Of a stretch of 64,000 nucleotides of DNA, positions 33,483 to 43,095 are shown piece after piece (the stretch's first letter is position 1; each line of letters begins with the position of its first letter). The DNA is from CAYJBH01 sp964369965 (lineage in GTDB: Bacteria > Bacillota > Clostridia > Oscillospirales > Ruminococcaceae): contig CAYJGF010000005.1 of NCBI GenBank assembly GCA_964369965.1, positions 57,902 to 121,901 of the forward strand, given 5' to 3'. Both the position numbers and the translations under genes were made by a program. Under the pieces are notes generated by a model. The model ran no database searches. It had not been told where the DNA came from and saw only the letters and a program-made list of their open reading frames with translations.

Positions 33483-33511
33483 ATATTACACCATAATCTC
33501 CTCGTTGTCAA
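33483..33511 (-). promoter_or_regulatory. promoter of arsRC
   Basis: Minus-strand TTGACA (33506-33511), a 17-base spacer and TAATAT (33483-33488), directly upstream of the operator. Confidence 0.8.
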
Positions 33512-33519
33512 TCGTTTGT

Positions 33520-33548
33520 TTGACATTTTTATATTTTTGTGGTATATT
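33520..33548 (+). promoter_or_regulatory. promoter of the ABC-F gene
   Basis: TTGACA (33520-33525), a 17-base spacer and TATATT (33543-33548), divergent from the arsRC promoter. Confidence 0.75.
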
Positions 33549-33580
33549 TGTTGGTGTTTTAATGCATTTGAAAGGTGTCT

Positions 33581-35131
33581 ATGAGCATATTAGAGGTCAA
33601 AAACCTTAACCACGGTTTCGGCGACCGTGCTATATTAAAGGATGTATCCTTTCGCCTTTTGGCAGGGGAGCATGTCGGTTTTGTAGGTGCGAACGGTGAG
33701 GGGAAATCCACCTTCATGAACATCATCACCGGCTCACTCATGCCGGACGAGGGTACTATCGAGTGGAGCAAAAACGTCAAGGTGGGATATCTCGACCAAC
33801 ACACCGCGCTCTCCAAAGGGCAGACGGTGCGTGAGGTGCTGGGTGGCGCCTTTTCATCGTTGTACTCCTTGGAGCAGCGCATGACCGAGATATGTGAGGC
33901 GATGGGTGAGGCAAACCCGGACGAGCTGGAAGCGTTGATGGAGGAGCTGGGCGAGATACAGGACCTTTTGACCGCCCACGACTTTTATATTTTGGACGTC
34001 AAGGTGGAGGAGGTCGGGCGCGCACTCGGCATCGATGAGCTCGGGTTTGAGCGCGATGTGAGCGAGCTGTCGGGCGGTCAGCGCACCAAGGTTTTGCTTG
34101 CAAAATTGCTACTGGAAAAACCGGACATACTGCTACTGGACGAGCCGACCAACTACCTCGATGAAAATCATATAGAATGGCTTAAACGCTATCTGATAGA
34201 GTACGAAAACGCTTTTATCCTCATATCCCACGACATACCGTTTTTAAACAGCGTCATCAACCTGATTTATCACGTTGAAAATGCCGAGCTAACACGTTAT
34301 GTCGGTGATTATGACAGGTTTTGCGAGCTGTATGAGGCGAAAAAAAGCCGTCTTGAATCGGCATACAAACGTCAACAACAGGAGATTGAGGAGCTTAAGG
34401 ACTTTGTGGCGCGCAACAAGGCGAGAGTCTCCACCCGAAACATGGCGATGTCACGCCAAAAAAAGTTGGATAAAATGGATGTCATCGAGCTTGCACGGGA
34501 GAGACCAAAGCCGGAGTTTCGTTTTAAGGAGGCACGCACCGCCGCAAAGTTTGTCTTTAAAACCAGCGATCTGGTGATAGGGTACGACCGAGCTCTCACA
34601 AAACCGCTCAATATCGAACTGGAACGCGGTCACAAGGTGGCACTTATCGGCGCAAACGGCATCGGCAAAACCACCCTACTCAAAAGTATAATTGGTGAAA
34701 TCCCACCGATATCCGGCAAAAGTGAGCTCGGAGACTATCTATATATCGGCTATTTTGAACAGGAGAGAAAATACACCGACTCCACCACCTGCATCGACGA
34801 AATATGGCGCGAATTCCCTGCCCTTGACCAGCGTGAGGTGCGCGCCGCCCTTGCAAAATGCGGTCTGACCACAAAACATATCGAGAGCATGTTAAAGGTG
34901 CTAAGCGGCGGTGAACAGGCGAAAGTACGGCTTTGCAAGCTGATAAACAGCGAGAGCAACCTACTCTTGTTGGACGAGCCGACCAACCACCTCGACGTCG
35001 ATGCCAAGGAGGAGCTAAAACGCGCACTAAAGGAATATAAAGGCGCCGTCCTGCTCATATGCCACGAGCCGGAGTTTTACAGCGACATTGTAGGGCAGGT
35101 ATGGAACTGCGAGGACTGGTCGGTGGGGTAA
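33581..35131 (+). CDS. ABC-F family ATPase (translation factor type)
   Basis: The 516-residue soluble protein has two ABC domains and no membrane part. The first has Walker A GANGEGKST (about 36-44), signature LSGGQ and LLLDEPTNYLD. An arm/linker rich in charge joins them (about 235-300, with YKRQQQEIEELKDFVARNKARVSTRNMAMSRQKKLDK). The second has GANGIGKTT, LSGGEQ and LLLLDEPTNHLD. This resembles the YkpA/YbiT-EttA housekeeping branch that acts at the ribosomal E-site rather than the antibiotic-resistance branch. ATG 33581 is better placed relative to AAAGG than the in-frame GTG at 33575. It ends 4 bases from the convergent tex gene. Confidence 0.88.
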   Translation: MSILEVKNLNHGFGDRAILKDVSFRLLAGEHVGFVGANGEGKSTFMNIITGSLMPDEGTIEWSKNVKVGYLDQHTALSKGQTVREVLGGAFSSLYSLEQRMTEICEAMGEANPDELEALMEELGEIQDLLTAHDFYILDVKVEEVGRALGIDELGFERDVSELSGGQRTKVLLAKLLLEKPDILLLDEPTNYLDENHIEWLKRYLIEYENAFILISHDIPFLNSVINLIYHVENAELTRYVGDYDRFCELYEAKKSRLESAYKRQQQEIEELKDFVARNKARVSTRNMAMSRQKKLDKMDVIELARERPKPEFRFKEARTAAKFVFKTSDLVIGYDRALTKPLNIELERGHKVALIGANGIGKTTLLKSIIGEIPPISGKSELGDYLYIGYFEQERKYTDSTTCIDEIWREFPALDQREVRAALAKCGLTTKHIESMLKVLSGGEQAKVRLCKLINSESNLLLLDEPTNHLDVDAKEELKRALKEYKGAVLLICHEPEFYSDIVGQVWNCEDWSVG

Positions 35132-35135
35132 TATT

Positions 35136-37292
35136 CTAATCCTTTCTCATACTAAGCGATATCCGTCCTTTTTTCTTATCCACGCCCAAAACCCACACCG
35201 TCACCACATCGCCGACCGACAAAACCTCGCTCGGGTGTTTTATGTATCGGTTGGTGATGCGGCTGATATGCACCAGACCGTCCTGATGCACGCCGATATC
35301 CACAAACGCACCGAAATCCACCACGTTGCGCACCGTGCCGATAAGTTCCATGCCGTCAATCAGGTCATCTATGCCGAGCACATCGGTGCGAAGTAGCGGT
35401 TTTGGAAGTGTGTCGCGCAGGTCGCGACCGGGGCGCAACAATTCACTGACCATGTCGGTCAATGTCGGTCGACCTATGTTTAATAGGTCGGCTATTTTTT
35501 GTGCGCCCAGCTCCGATATTTTGCTCTCAATATCGGATATTTTATCGGTGCCGATATCGTCGTTTTTGTAGCCACACAGCGATAAAAGCTCCTCGGCCGC
35601 GGCATAACTTTCCGGGTGGACGGCGGTGGCATCCAGCGGATTGACCCCGACGGTCAAGCGCAAAAATCCGGCGCACTGCTGATAGGCTTTAGGTCCGAGC
35701 TTTGGGATTTTGAGGAGTTGTTTGCGCGATTTAAACGCCCCCTCTTTCTCACGAAATGCGACTATATTTTTTGCGGTGGCAGACCCGAGACCTGCGACGC
35801 GCATTAAAAGTGGCGCGGAGGCGGTGTTTAGCTCTACCCCGACCGTGTTAACACAGTACTCCACCACCCCGTCCAGCTCGGCGGCAAGCTTTGCCGGCGG
35901 CATGTCGTGTTGATACTGCCCGACGCCGACCGCTTTGGGGTCTATCTTGACCAGCTCGGCAAGTGGGTCTTGCAGACGGCGTGCAATGGATACCGCACTG
36001 CGCAGGTTCACATCAAACTCGGGGAACTCCTCGGCGGCAAGCTTGGAGGCGGAGTAGACGCTCGCCCCTGCCTCGTTCACCACCATATATTCCGGATTTA
36101 TCCCCTCTTGTGACAACTCTTTGAGTAGTTCTGCGGTGAACATCTCGGTCTCTCGCCCTGCGGTGCCGTTGCCGATGGCTATGACCTTTACATGATGTTT
36201 TTTTATCAGTGATTTTATGGTGGATTTTGCCGCCGCCACCCTGCCGAACTGCTCGACAGGATAGACAACAGCGGTGCCCAGCACGAGACCGGTCTCGTCC
36301 ACCACCGCGACCTTGCAACCCATGCGATAGCCGGGGTCCAGCCCCATCGCGACGCGCCCTTTTATCGGCGGTTGCAACAAAAGACCGAGCAAATTTTGCC
36401 CAAATACCTTGATAGCCCCCTCCGATGCCGAGTCGGTCAGCTCCGCCCTTATTTCACGCTCTATCGAGGGGTGGATAAGTCGGGCATAGCCGTCCTGCGC
36501 CGCCGCCTCGACCTGCTCGGTGCAAGGGCAGTGGCGCCTTTTGACAAATATATCCTTTATGATTGCAATCGCCTGCTCCGATGGCAGTTCGACAGATATA
36601 CGCAAAAAGCCCTCTTTTTCACCGCGATTGATGGCAAGGACGCGGTGCCCCACCGTCTTTTTGACCGGCTCGGAGTAGTCGTAATAGGTGCTGTAGACGC
36701 TGTCCTCCTCTTTGGTGGCGACGCTTTTGAGCATTGCGTTACTCCGATAAAAACCACGCAGACGGCGGCGAAGCTCCGCATCGTCGGAAAAGTTCTCGGC
36801 AAGGATATCGCGCGCACCTGCGAGGGCGGCGTCGGCGTTTGGCACCTCCTTTTCCTCATCGACAAACTCCTGTGCCAACACAATCGGGTCATCGCCGGTG
36901 TTTTGCTCCAAAATCCGCAGGGCAAGCGGCTCCAACCCCCTTGACTTTGCGACGCTCGCACGGGTTTTGCGTTTTTGTTTGTAGGGGCGATAGATGTCCT
37001 CCACCTCGGCGAGGGTCATCGCCTTTGATAGCTCGCCTGCAATCTCGTCGGTCATCTTGCCCTGTTCGGTGATGGACTTTGTGACCTCCTGTTTGCGCAC
37101 CTCCAACCCTCTAAGATAGCATAGACGTTCGTTGAGTTCGCGCAGTATCTGGTCATCCATCGAGCCGGTGACCTCTTTACGATATCGCGCGATAAAGGGG
37201 ATGGTGTTCCCCTCGTCTATCAGCGCGAGCGTTGCCGCCACAATGTCGGACTTTAAATTAAACTCCTTAGCCAGTATTTCGATGATATTCAT
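35136..37292 (-). CDS. tex: Tex-family RNA-binding transcription accessory protein
   Basis: The 718-residue product starts at ATG 37292 (MNIIEILAKEFNL) after AAGGGGAAA; the 25 codons upstream are an open-frame extension. Order: N-terminal helical region, a YqgF-like RNase-H-fold domain near 320-450 (MGLDPGYRMGCKVAVVDETG), two helix-hairpin-helix units (about 490-560, IVAFREKEGAFKSRKQLLKIPKLGPKAYQQCAGF) and a C-terminal S1 RNA-binding domain (about 645-715, GTVRNVVDFGAFVDIGV). Tex proteins bind nucleic acid and affect transcription and stress tolerance. Confidence 0.94.
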   Translation of the reverse strand: MNIIEILAKEFNLKSDIVAATLALIDEGNTIPFIARYRKEVTGSMDDQILRELNERLCYLRGLEVRKQEVTKSITEQGKMTDEIAGELSKAMTLAEVEDIYRPYKQKRKTRASVAKSRGLEPLALRILEQNTGDDPIVLAQEFVDEEKEVPNADAALAGARDILAENFSDDAELRRRLRGFYRSNAMLKSVATKEEDSVYSTYYDYSEPVKKTVGHRVLAINRGEKEGFLRISVELPSEQAIAIIKDIFVKRRHCPCTEQVEAAAQDGYARLIHPSIEREIRAELTDSASEGAIKVFGQNLLGLLLQPPIKGRVAMGLDPGYRMGCKVAVVDETGLVLGTAVVYPVEQFGRVAAAKSTIKSLIKKHHVKVIAIGNGTAGRETEMFTAELLKELSQEGINPEYMVVNEAGASVYSASKLAAEEFPEFDVNLRSAVSIARRLQDPLAELVKIDPKAVGVGQYQHDMPPAKLAAELDGVVEYCVNTVGVELNTASAPLLMRVAGLGSATAKNIVAFREKEGAFKSRKQLLKIPKLGPKAYQQCAGFLRLTVGVNPLDATAVHPESYAAAEELLSLCGYKNDDIGTDKISDIESKISELGAQKIADLLNIGRPTLTDMVSELLRPGRDLRDTLPKPLLRTDVLGIDDLIDGMELIGTVRNVVDFGAFVDIGVHQDGLVHISRITNRYIKHPSEVLSVGDVVTVWVLGVDKKKGRISLSMRKD

Positions 37293-37322
37293 GTTGTATT
37301 TCCCCTTATATTTTGATATACC

Positions 37323-37351
37323 TTTACATTTCGTGTGAAAACCTATATAAT
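37323..37351 (+). promoter_or_regulatory. promoter of the MATE transporter gene
   Basis: TTTACA (37323-37328), a 17-base spacer and TATAAT (37346-37351), followed by the AAAGGA site at 37376. Confidence 0.75.
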
Positions 37352-37389
37352 AGACAATGTTACACATTTATATTTAAAGGATTTTTATT

Positions 37390-38748
37390 TTGCAAAAAGA
37401 TAACAGTTTTCTCGCTACCGAGCCGGTGGGTCGCCTGCTCTTTAGGATGGCTATACCGACCGTCACCGCGCAACTTATAAATATGCTCTACAATTTAGTG
37501 GATCGCATGTACATCGGGCGTATAGAGGACGTCGGGGCGTTGGCACTCACCGGCCTCGGGGTCTGCCTGCCTATAATTATGACGGTGTCGGCGTTTGCCT
37601 CCCTCTTTGGGTTTGGTGGGGCACCGCGCGCCTCTATTTTCCTCGGCTCGGGGGATAAAAAGTCGGCTGAAAAAATCCTCGGAAACTGCTTTGCCGGACT
37701 GATAAGTGTTTCGTTGCTACTTACCGTCATCCTTGTCATATTCGGAAATGAGCTGTTGTTGTTGTTCGGTGCGAGCAGTGAGACCATCGAGTTTGCCACC
37801 GGCTACCTTAGCATCTATTCACTCGGCACAATATTTGTACAGCTTGCACTCGGTTTAAACCCATTTATCACCGCGCAAGGATTCACTAAGGTCAGCATGG
37901 CATCGGTGGTTATCGGCGCAATACTCAACATTATCCTTGACCCTATCTTTATCTTCGGATTTAATATGGGTGTCAGCGGTGCGGCGCTTGCGACCGTTAT
38001 ATCACAGGGTGTCTCCGCTCTGTTTATCGTCTATTTCCTCTTAAGTAAAAATTCTAATCTCAAAATAAAGTGGAAATATATGCGCCTTAACCCTAAGATA
38101 ATATTACCTTGCGTGGCGCTCGGCTTTTCTCCCTTTGTTATGCAGATAACCGAGAGTGTCACCATCATCAGCTTTAACTCCTCACTGCTGCGATACGGCG
38201 GTGACATAGCGGTCGGCACCATGACCATCTGCTCCTCCGCAATGCAACTGGTATTGCTCCCGTTGCAAGGTATCGCGCAGGGTGCGCAACCGATAACCGG
38301 ATATAACCTCGGTGCCGGGAATACCGACCGTGTGCGCAGTGTATTCAAGGCTTTATTGCTCTGTAGCAGTGTTTTTGCGATCACCGTCTGGGCTGTAATG
38401 ATGTCCTTCCCACAGATATTCGCCATGATTTTTACCGGCGACGCCGAGCTGATACAGTATAGCGCCAACTACATAAGAATATATATGTCCGGCATGTTCA
38501 TCTTTGGTGTTCAACTTTCCTGCCAGATGACCTTTGTCGCCCTCGGTCGTGCCAAGGAGTCGGCGCTCGCCGCCTCGGTGCGAAAAATCTTCCTGTTGAT
38601 ACCGCTGATTTTCATCCTGCCTAACTTTTTTGACGACAAGGTTTTCGGTGTGTTTGCCGCAGAGCCGGTAGCAGATATCCTCGCCGCATGTTTCACCGCA
38701 ACACTGTTTAGCTTCCGATTTAAAAAAGCTCTTGAAAAAAAGTTATAG
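37390..38748 (+). CDS. MATE family efflux transporter
   Basis: This is a 452-residue, 12-helix multidrug/toxin extrusion protein using a Na+ or H+ gradient. The start is TTG 37390, 8 bases after AAAGGA. Family features are PVGRLLFRMAIPTVTAQLINMLYNLVDRMYIG (helix 1 and following loop), the internal repeat of two six-helix halves, and the LNPFITAQGFTKVSM and GAQPITGYNLGAGNTDRVR segments at equivalent places in each half. It belongs to the DinF/NorM-like clostridial group; the substrate is unknown. Its 3' end overlaps the convergent amidohydrolase by 6 bases. Confidence 0.9.
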   Translation: MQKDNSFLATEPVGRLLFRMAIPTVTAQLINMLYNLVDRMYIGRIEDVGALALTGLGVCLPIIMTVSAFASLFGFGGAPRASIFLGSGDKKSAEKILGNCFAGLISVSLLLTVILVIFGNELLLLFGASSETIEFATGYLSIYSLGTIFVQLALGLNPFITAQGFTKVSMASVVIGAILNIILDPIFIFGFNMGVSGAALATVISQGVSALFIVYFLLSKNSNLKIKWKYMRLNPKIILPCVALGFSPFVMQITESVTIISFNSSLLRYGGDIAVGTMTICSSAMQLVLLPLQGIAQGAQPITGYNLGAGNTDRVRSVFKALLLCSSVFAITVWAVMMSFPQIFAMIFTGDAELIQYSANYIRIYMSGMFIFGVQLSCQMTFVALGRAKESALAASVRKIFLLIPLIFILPNFFDDKVFGVFAAEPVADILAACFTATLFSFRFKKALEKKL

Positions 38749-39537
38749 ATTAAGTATCCTAACCGCATTTATATAAAAAATCTGCTCCTGTTGCTCCTTT
38801 GAGAGTCCACTTTTTGACACCGCATTTTTCATAAATAACGGGCTACCCCACGGGCTGTCGCTGGCAAAAAGTATTTTATCGGCACCGTGGGCGTTGACGA
38901 TGTCTGTGAACTGCTCGTTTGGCATGTATTCAAGGCTTTGAGAGCAGTCAAAATAAATATCGGTTCCACAGAGCACCTCGCGCACCTCCTCCCACATTAA
39001 AAGACCACCGAGGTGCGCCGCTACCATAACGCCACCGCCGAGCTGTTTCATGACACTTTTGAACATGGTCGGTGTGCCGCGAAAAGGCGCTGTGTATGCG
39101 ATATCCTCCCCTGCGTGTTGTATGATAACGAGACCATTATCAAAGGCGTAGTCATATATTTTGAGCATTTCCGGTGCGTCGACGAGGAAATCCTGATATT
39201 CCGGATGGAGTTTTATCCCTTTTAACCCGAGCGATACCACAAGGTCGATGTCCCTCTTATAGTCATCGGTGTGGGGATTGATACTGCCAAAGGCGATTAT
39301 GCGCTCGCTTTTAATATCCGCCGCCCATCGGTTGAGGCTCTCGGTCTGGGTCGGCTTTGTCGCTATTGGGACAATCAGTGAACGGTCGACACCGCACCTG
39401 TCCATGTTCTCTATCAGCCCATTTAAAGTTCCGTCCGTCTCCGGCGCTCTACCCTCGGGGAGTTTTGAGGCTAGACCCGACACTGCGCGCTCGGCGATAT
39501 TGTCGGGGAATATGTGGGTGTGAAAATCAATTAACAT
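38743..39537 (-). CDS. amidohydrolase family protein (TIM-barrel metal-dependent hydrolase)
   Basis: The 264-residue protein begins at ATG 39537 (MLIDFHTHIFPDN) after GTGGAG. The HTH metal motif at the first strand, FGSINPHT (about 77-84), LGLKGIKLHPEYQDF (about 98-112), IQHAGE (about 135-140), VAAHLGG (about 163-169) and FASDSPWGSP (about 221-230) place it in the ACMSD/amidohydrolase-2 superfamily with intact metal ligands. The substrate is not evident. It ends the minus-strand glycan/housekeeping run. Confidence 0.8.
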   Translation of the reverse strand: MLIDFHTHIFPDNIAERAVSGLASKLPEGRAPETDGTLNGLIENMDRCGVDRSLIVPIATKPTQTESLNRWAADIKSERIIAFGSINPHTDDYKRDIDLVVSLGLKGIKLHPEYQDFLVDAPEMLKIYDYAFDNGLVIIQHAGEDIAYTAPFRGTPTMFKSVMKQLGGGVMVAAHLGGLLMWEEVREVLCGTDIYFDCSQSLEYMPNEQFTDIVNAHGADKILFASDSPWGSPLFMKNAVSKSGLSKEQQEQIFYINAVRILNL

Positions 39538-39550
39538 AATATATGCTCCA

Positions 39551-41368
39551 CTAATCAAGTTCGTCTGTCGGTTGTGGCTCCGTCTTACCTCGGCGGAGCT
39601 TTTTAAAGGTGTCCGGTTTAAGGAACAGTTGGGCGACGATAAACAGCTTGTCCTTGAACTTCAGGTTGCCGTTATATGCCTGTTGTAGGGTCATCTGAAA
39701 ACGGCGTTCATAATAAAAGTCTAAGATCGCGTTCATACGATGGTTGGTGGCGTGGTGAGTTTTGTGTTTGGTCGAATTTAACGACGAGGAGAAAATTTCT
39801 ATCAACCTGTCTTTATAGCACATCTGATTAAATGCGTGTTTTTTTGTGCAGGCAAAACCGGTGAGATACCCCCTTGACTGTGTCAAAATCGGCAGGACAA
39901 ACTCCGCAGACGGGAACATATCATCGGTGTTATCGGCTAAAAACCTAAAGCCCTTGATTAGCGATGCTGTTCTCGCAAAAAAGAGATTACCACGCACGGC
40001 AAGGGAGTGTCTGCCCGTTGAAAGCGGCGATAAAACGCCCTGTTCTTTTAAACATTCTTCAAGGCGGTCGGCGACCTGATGCCAATTTGTCCCTGTCGAA
40101 AAGCACTCCTGATGATAGCCTATCGGTGAAATCAGCAGACCATACTCGGGGTTATCGTTCAATATTTCGGCGCACCCCTGCGGTGAAAGGCAGTCGACGG
40201 CGGTGAAAAGGGTGCTCGCATCGACAAATTCGCGCAGTAGCGGCGGTATGTCGTTATTGAGATATAAAAGATAGTCATAGTCGCAAAGTCTGTCATAAAA
40301 CTCGTTCATCAGATAGTCAAGACCGCCACCCTCAATTTTTATGACACTCGCACCGCGTGGTGAGACATCGATGTTTGTGAGGCAATACACGTCATGGCTT
40401 TCACTGTACTGCGCAATCTTGTCCGCTAAAAAATCAAGACATTGGTCATTTTTAAGATAGACAACCACCGCGACGCTATGTTTTGTTTGCGCCGTTTTTT
40501 CACTGTCAAACACCGGTGACATGGCCGAGGTTATGGTGTTTATATCGACGGTGCGCAGGATATTGTCCGCTATATATCGGAAAGGATAATCGGTTTTTTC
40601 TTTAATAAAGCGGTAAATCTCGGTGGCGGCGCACCCCTGCACGACCGACGAATAATCGATAGGGTTTTCCATAAAGCTCTTGCGCTTTACAAACGGGCAA
40701 CCCATTGAGAATGCAAGTTCCGGCATACCCATCAGATGATAGTCGTTGATATCCTCATACCGTGAGGTGTCGATATAGCTCTCCCATCTATAGCCGAGGG
40801 AGGAAAAACGCTCGGTGAACTTCACCTCATGGTTGCCGACCGCGCTCCAATAATCGTCGATGTCGGCAAGGTTTTGCCAATACTCGCAAAATCGTTCATC
40901 ACAAAACATATCTCGGCGAACGGCAAAGAAAAAACTTTGCAGATGCGGTGGGAACGGCTCGTTATCCCAGGTGGACGCGCGTGAGCCTTTGTGACGTGTC
41001 AACCCCCAAAAGTCGACGTCTCGCCCTGCCATCTCCTCAAACATTTTATCGGGTGAAAAGAGCGGTCCGAAGATGCTTTGATTAAAAAACAAAATCTCAT
41101 CGTACTGTAAAGGGTTTTCCACCGACAGGAAGCCGGTCTTGTAGGCGGTGATATCATACCCCACATTCTCCCGTTTTAGTATCTTATCACAAAAGGGGGC
41201 GAGCTTTTCCTCCTCTTTCGGGAGCAAAAAACCGTTGACCACGAGGTGTTGCTCGGTGCAGTATCTCCTCATCTCGCGCACAAGGAATACGACATATTCG
41301 TCCACAATGCCGTCCTTGTCGAAGTATACAAAGATATTGAGGCGTTTTGCGCCGTTTGTCAACTTCAT
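39551..41368 (-). CDS. rhamnan synthesis F (RgpF)-like glycan biosynthesis protein
   Basis: The 605-residue soluble protein resembles the RgpF family of polysaccharide biosynthesis proteins. The N-terminal half has NIFVYFDKDGIVDEYV, RENVGYDITAYKTGF (the conserved -N-GYD-GA-k- segment), ILFFNQSIFGPL and DFWGLTRHK. The C-terminal half (about 300-560) repeats a similar glycosyltransferase-like arrangement. In streptococci RgpF takes part in rhamnose-glucose polysaccharide assembly. Here it is coupled to trmFO by a 4-base ATGA overlap. The polymer made is unknown. Confidence 0.8.
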   Translation of the reverse strand: MKLTNGAKRLNIFVYFDKDGIVDEYVVFLVREMRRYCTEQHLVVNGFLLPKEEEKLAPFCDKILKRENVGYDITAYKTGFLSVENPLQYDEILFFNQSIFGPLFSPDKMFEEMAGRDVDFWGLTRHKGSRASTWDNEPFPPHLQSFFFAVRRDMFCDERFCEYWQNLADIDDYWSAVGNHEVKFTERFSSLGYRWESYIDTSRYEDINDYHLMGMPELAFSMGCPFVKRKSFMENPIDYSSVVQGCAATEIYRFIKEKTDYPFRYIADNILRTVDINTITSAMSPVFDSEKTAQTKHSVAVVVYLKNDQCLDFLADKIAQYSESHDVYCLTNIDVSPRGASVIKIEGGGLDYLMNEFYDRLCDYDYLLYLNNDIPPLLREFVDASTLFTAVDCLSPQGCAEILNDNPEYGLLISPIGYHQECFSTGTNWHQVADRLEECLKEQGVLSPLSTGRHSLAVRGNLFFARTASLIKGFRFLADNTDDMFPSAEFVLPILTQSRGYLTGFACTKKHAFNQMCYKDRLIEIFSSSLNSTKHKTHHATNHRMNAILDFYYERRFQMTLQQAYNGNLKFKDKLFIVAQLFLKPDTFKKLRRGKTEPQPTDELD

Positions 41369-42651
41369 ACCGTCCCTTTATAAATATTCATCTCGCATAG
41401 CGCCCTCTCGGCGAGCAGCTCATATCGTTTTTTCTTATCCCTCTCACGGTAGTCGAGGGGTGGGATAAGCCCCATCGCCGCGCCTTGCGGTTGGAAATCC
41501 TTGTTTTCACTCAAAATATATCGCATAAGCCCACCGCACATGGTGCTCGCAGGGGGCATTTTGGGTGTCGTTCCTTTGAGTCTCGATAAAATAAAACGTG
41601 CCGCGAGCAGACCGCATGTTATGCTCTCACTGTACCCCTCAAATCCTGTCAAACCGCCGGCTACAAAGATATCCGGGTGATTTTTGAGTGAAAGATCGGG
41701 GTTTAAAACCTTGGGGCTGTCGATAAAGCTGTTGCGGTGCATGACGCCGTATCGAATATATTCCGCGTTTGCCAGCGCCGGTATCATGCCGAAAACGCGC
41801 TTTTGCTCGGGAAATTTAAGATTTGTTTGAAAACCGACCAGATTTAAAAGCCGCCCGTCGTTATCCTCCTTGCGAAGTTGCAGGTTTGCAAAAGGTCGTC
41901 TACCGGTCACAGGGTCGCACAGGCCGACCGGCTTGAGCGGACCGAAGCGCAGGCTGTCCACCCCACGCGTGGCAAGTATCTCCACCGGCATACACCCCTC
42001 ATACACCCGATCAAAATCGTGTAGCGGTGCACGCTCGGCGGTGAGCAAAGCATCTGTAAAGGTATAGTACTGCTCCTTATCCATCGGGCAGTTGATATAG
42101 TCGTCCCCTCCCCTGCCGTAGCGTGAGGCGGCAAAGCAGTGCTCATTTATAAGGCTGTCGGCGCTCACAATCGGCGCGGCGGCATCGTGATAGGATAAAA
42201 ATCCGCCGACAAGTTCACTCAAAACATTTGCAAAGGGTGGCTCGGTCATGGGACCGGTCGCAATAAGGCAGAGGCCGTCCGGTATGCTGTCCACAACACC
42301 GGTTTTGAGCGTTATCATCGGCTCGGCGGCTATGGCGTTTGCAACCTCGGTTGAAAAACGCTCTCGCTCCACCGCAAGCGCACCGCCGGCAGGCACTTCG
42401 CACCGCTTTGCTATCTCAAAAATCGCATCGCCGAGTATCTTAGCCTCCTCCTTTAAAAGTCCGGAGGCGGAGCCTGTCCGCTTTGCACCGAGCGAGTTGG
42501 AGCAGACCAGTTCCGCCGGCTTGTCACTACTGTGCGCCGGTGACTTTGTGTGTGGTTTTTGCTCCCATAGGGTTACCCTTACCCCATTTTTCGCAAGATA
42601 CAGCGCCGCCTGTGTGCCGGCGAGCCCTGCGCCTATTATTGTCACATCCAT
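41365..42651 (-). CDS. trmFO: methylenetetrahydrofolate-tRNA-(uracil-54-C5)-methyltransferase
   Basis: This folate/FAD-dependent enzyme makes ribothymidine at position 54 of tRNA. The 428 residues start with the FAD motif VTIIGAGLAGTQAALYLAKNG (about 3-23). Then come LVCSNSLGAKR (about 48-58, the conserved Cys), FSYHDAAAPIVSADSL (about 150-165) and FGPLKPVGLCDP (about 232-243). CGGLMRYILS near the C-terminus completes the family pattern. It lies 2 bases after dut. Confidence 0.96.
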   Translation of the reverse strand: MDVTIIGAGLAGTQAALYLAKNGVRVTLWEQKPHTKSPAHSSDKPAELVCSNSLGAKRTGSASGLLKEEAKILGDAIFEIAKRCEVPAGGALAVERERFSTEVANAIAAEPMITLKTGVVDSIPDGLCLIATGPMTEPPFANVLSELVGGFLSYHDAAAPIVSADSLINEHCFAASRYGRGGDDYINCPMDKEQYYTFTDALLTAERAPLHDFDRVYEGCMPVEILATRGVDSLRFGPLKPVGLCDPVTGRRPFANLQLRKEDNDGRLLNLVGFQTNLKFPEQKRVFGMIPALANAEYIRYGVMHRNSFIDSPKVLNPDLSLKNHPDIFVAGGLTGFEGYSESITCGLLAARFILSRLKGTTPKMPPASTMCGGLMRYILSENKDFQPQGAAMGLIPPLDYRERDKKKRYELLAERALCEMNIYKGTV

Positions 42652-42653
42652 CC

Positions 42654-43094
42654 CTATACCGTCCCTGTCGAGCCAAAGCCGCCGACACCTCTTTTTGTCT
42701 CATCCAATACATCGCTATTTACAAAGGCAAATTGAGTGAGTGGCATTATCATCAACTGTGCTATCCGCATAGCGTGTTCTATAAAAAACGTTTCGCCCGA
42801 GTTGTTTGTCACCACGACCTTAAGTTCCCCTCGATAATCGCTGTCGATGACCCCCACCCCGTTTGATAGGCTGATACCTTTGAGTGACAGCCCACTGCGA
42901 ACGAATAAAAGCCCAACAAAACCGCACGGTATCGCGAGCGATAAACCGGTGGATATGAGTGTCGGCGTATTCGGTTGCAGTGCGATGCCATTCGGGCAGT
43001 CGGCGCAGATATCCGCCGCCGCCGAGCCGTGTGTGGCATAAAAAGGGAGCATCGCAGTCGCTGTTAATTTTTTAACTGAAATCTCGTTGTTCAT
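42654..43094 (-). CDS. dut: dUTP diphosphatase
   Basis: It hydrolyses dUTP to dUMP, keeping uracil out of DNA. The 146-residue trimer-type dUTPase has its five motifs in order: HGSAAADICA (1), FVRSGLSLKGI (2), NGVGVIDSDYRGELKVVVTN (3, nucleotide and catalytic Asp), AQLMIMPL (4) and a C-terminal RGVGGFGSTG (5). It lies 1 base after the flippase gene. Confidence 0.96.
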   Translation of the reverse strand: MNNEISVKKLTATAMLPFYATHGSAAADICADCPNGIALQPNTPTLISTGLSLAIPCGFVGLLFVRSGLSLKGISLSNGVGVIDSDYRGELKVVVTNNSGETFFIEHAMRIAQLMIMPLTQFAFVNSDVLDETKRGVGGFGSTGTV

Positions 43095-43095
43095 T

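Noticed and set aside
33581..35131. Antibiotic resistance by the first ABC-F protein
   Set aside because: Its linker and motifs resemble the housekeeping YkpA/EttA-type branch; only the gene at 62228 looks like a resistance factor.
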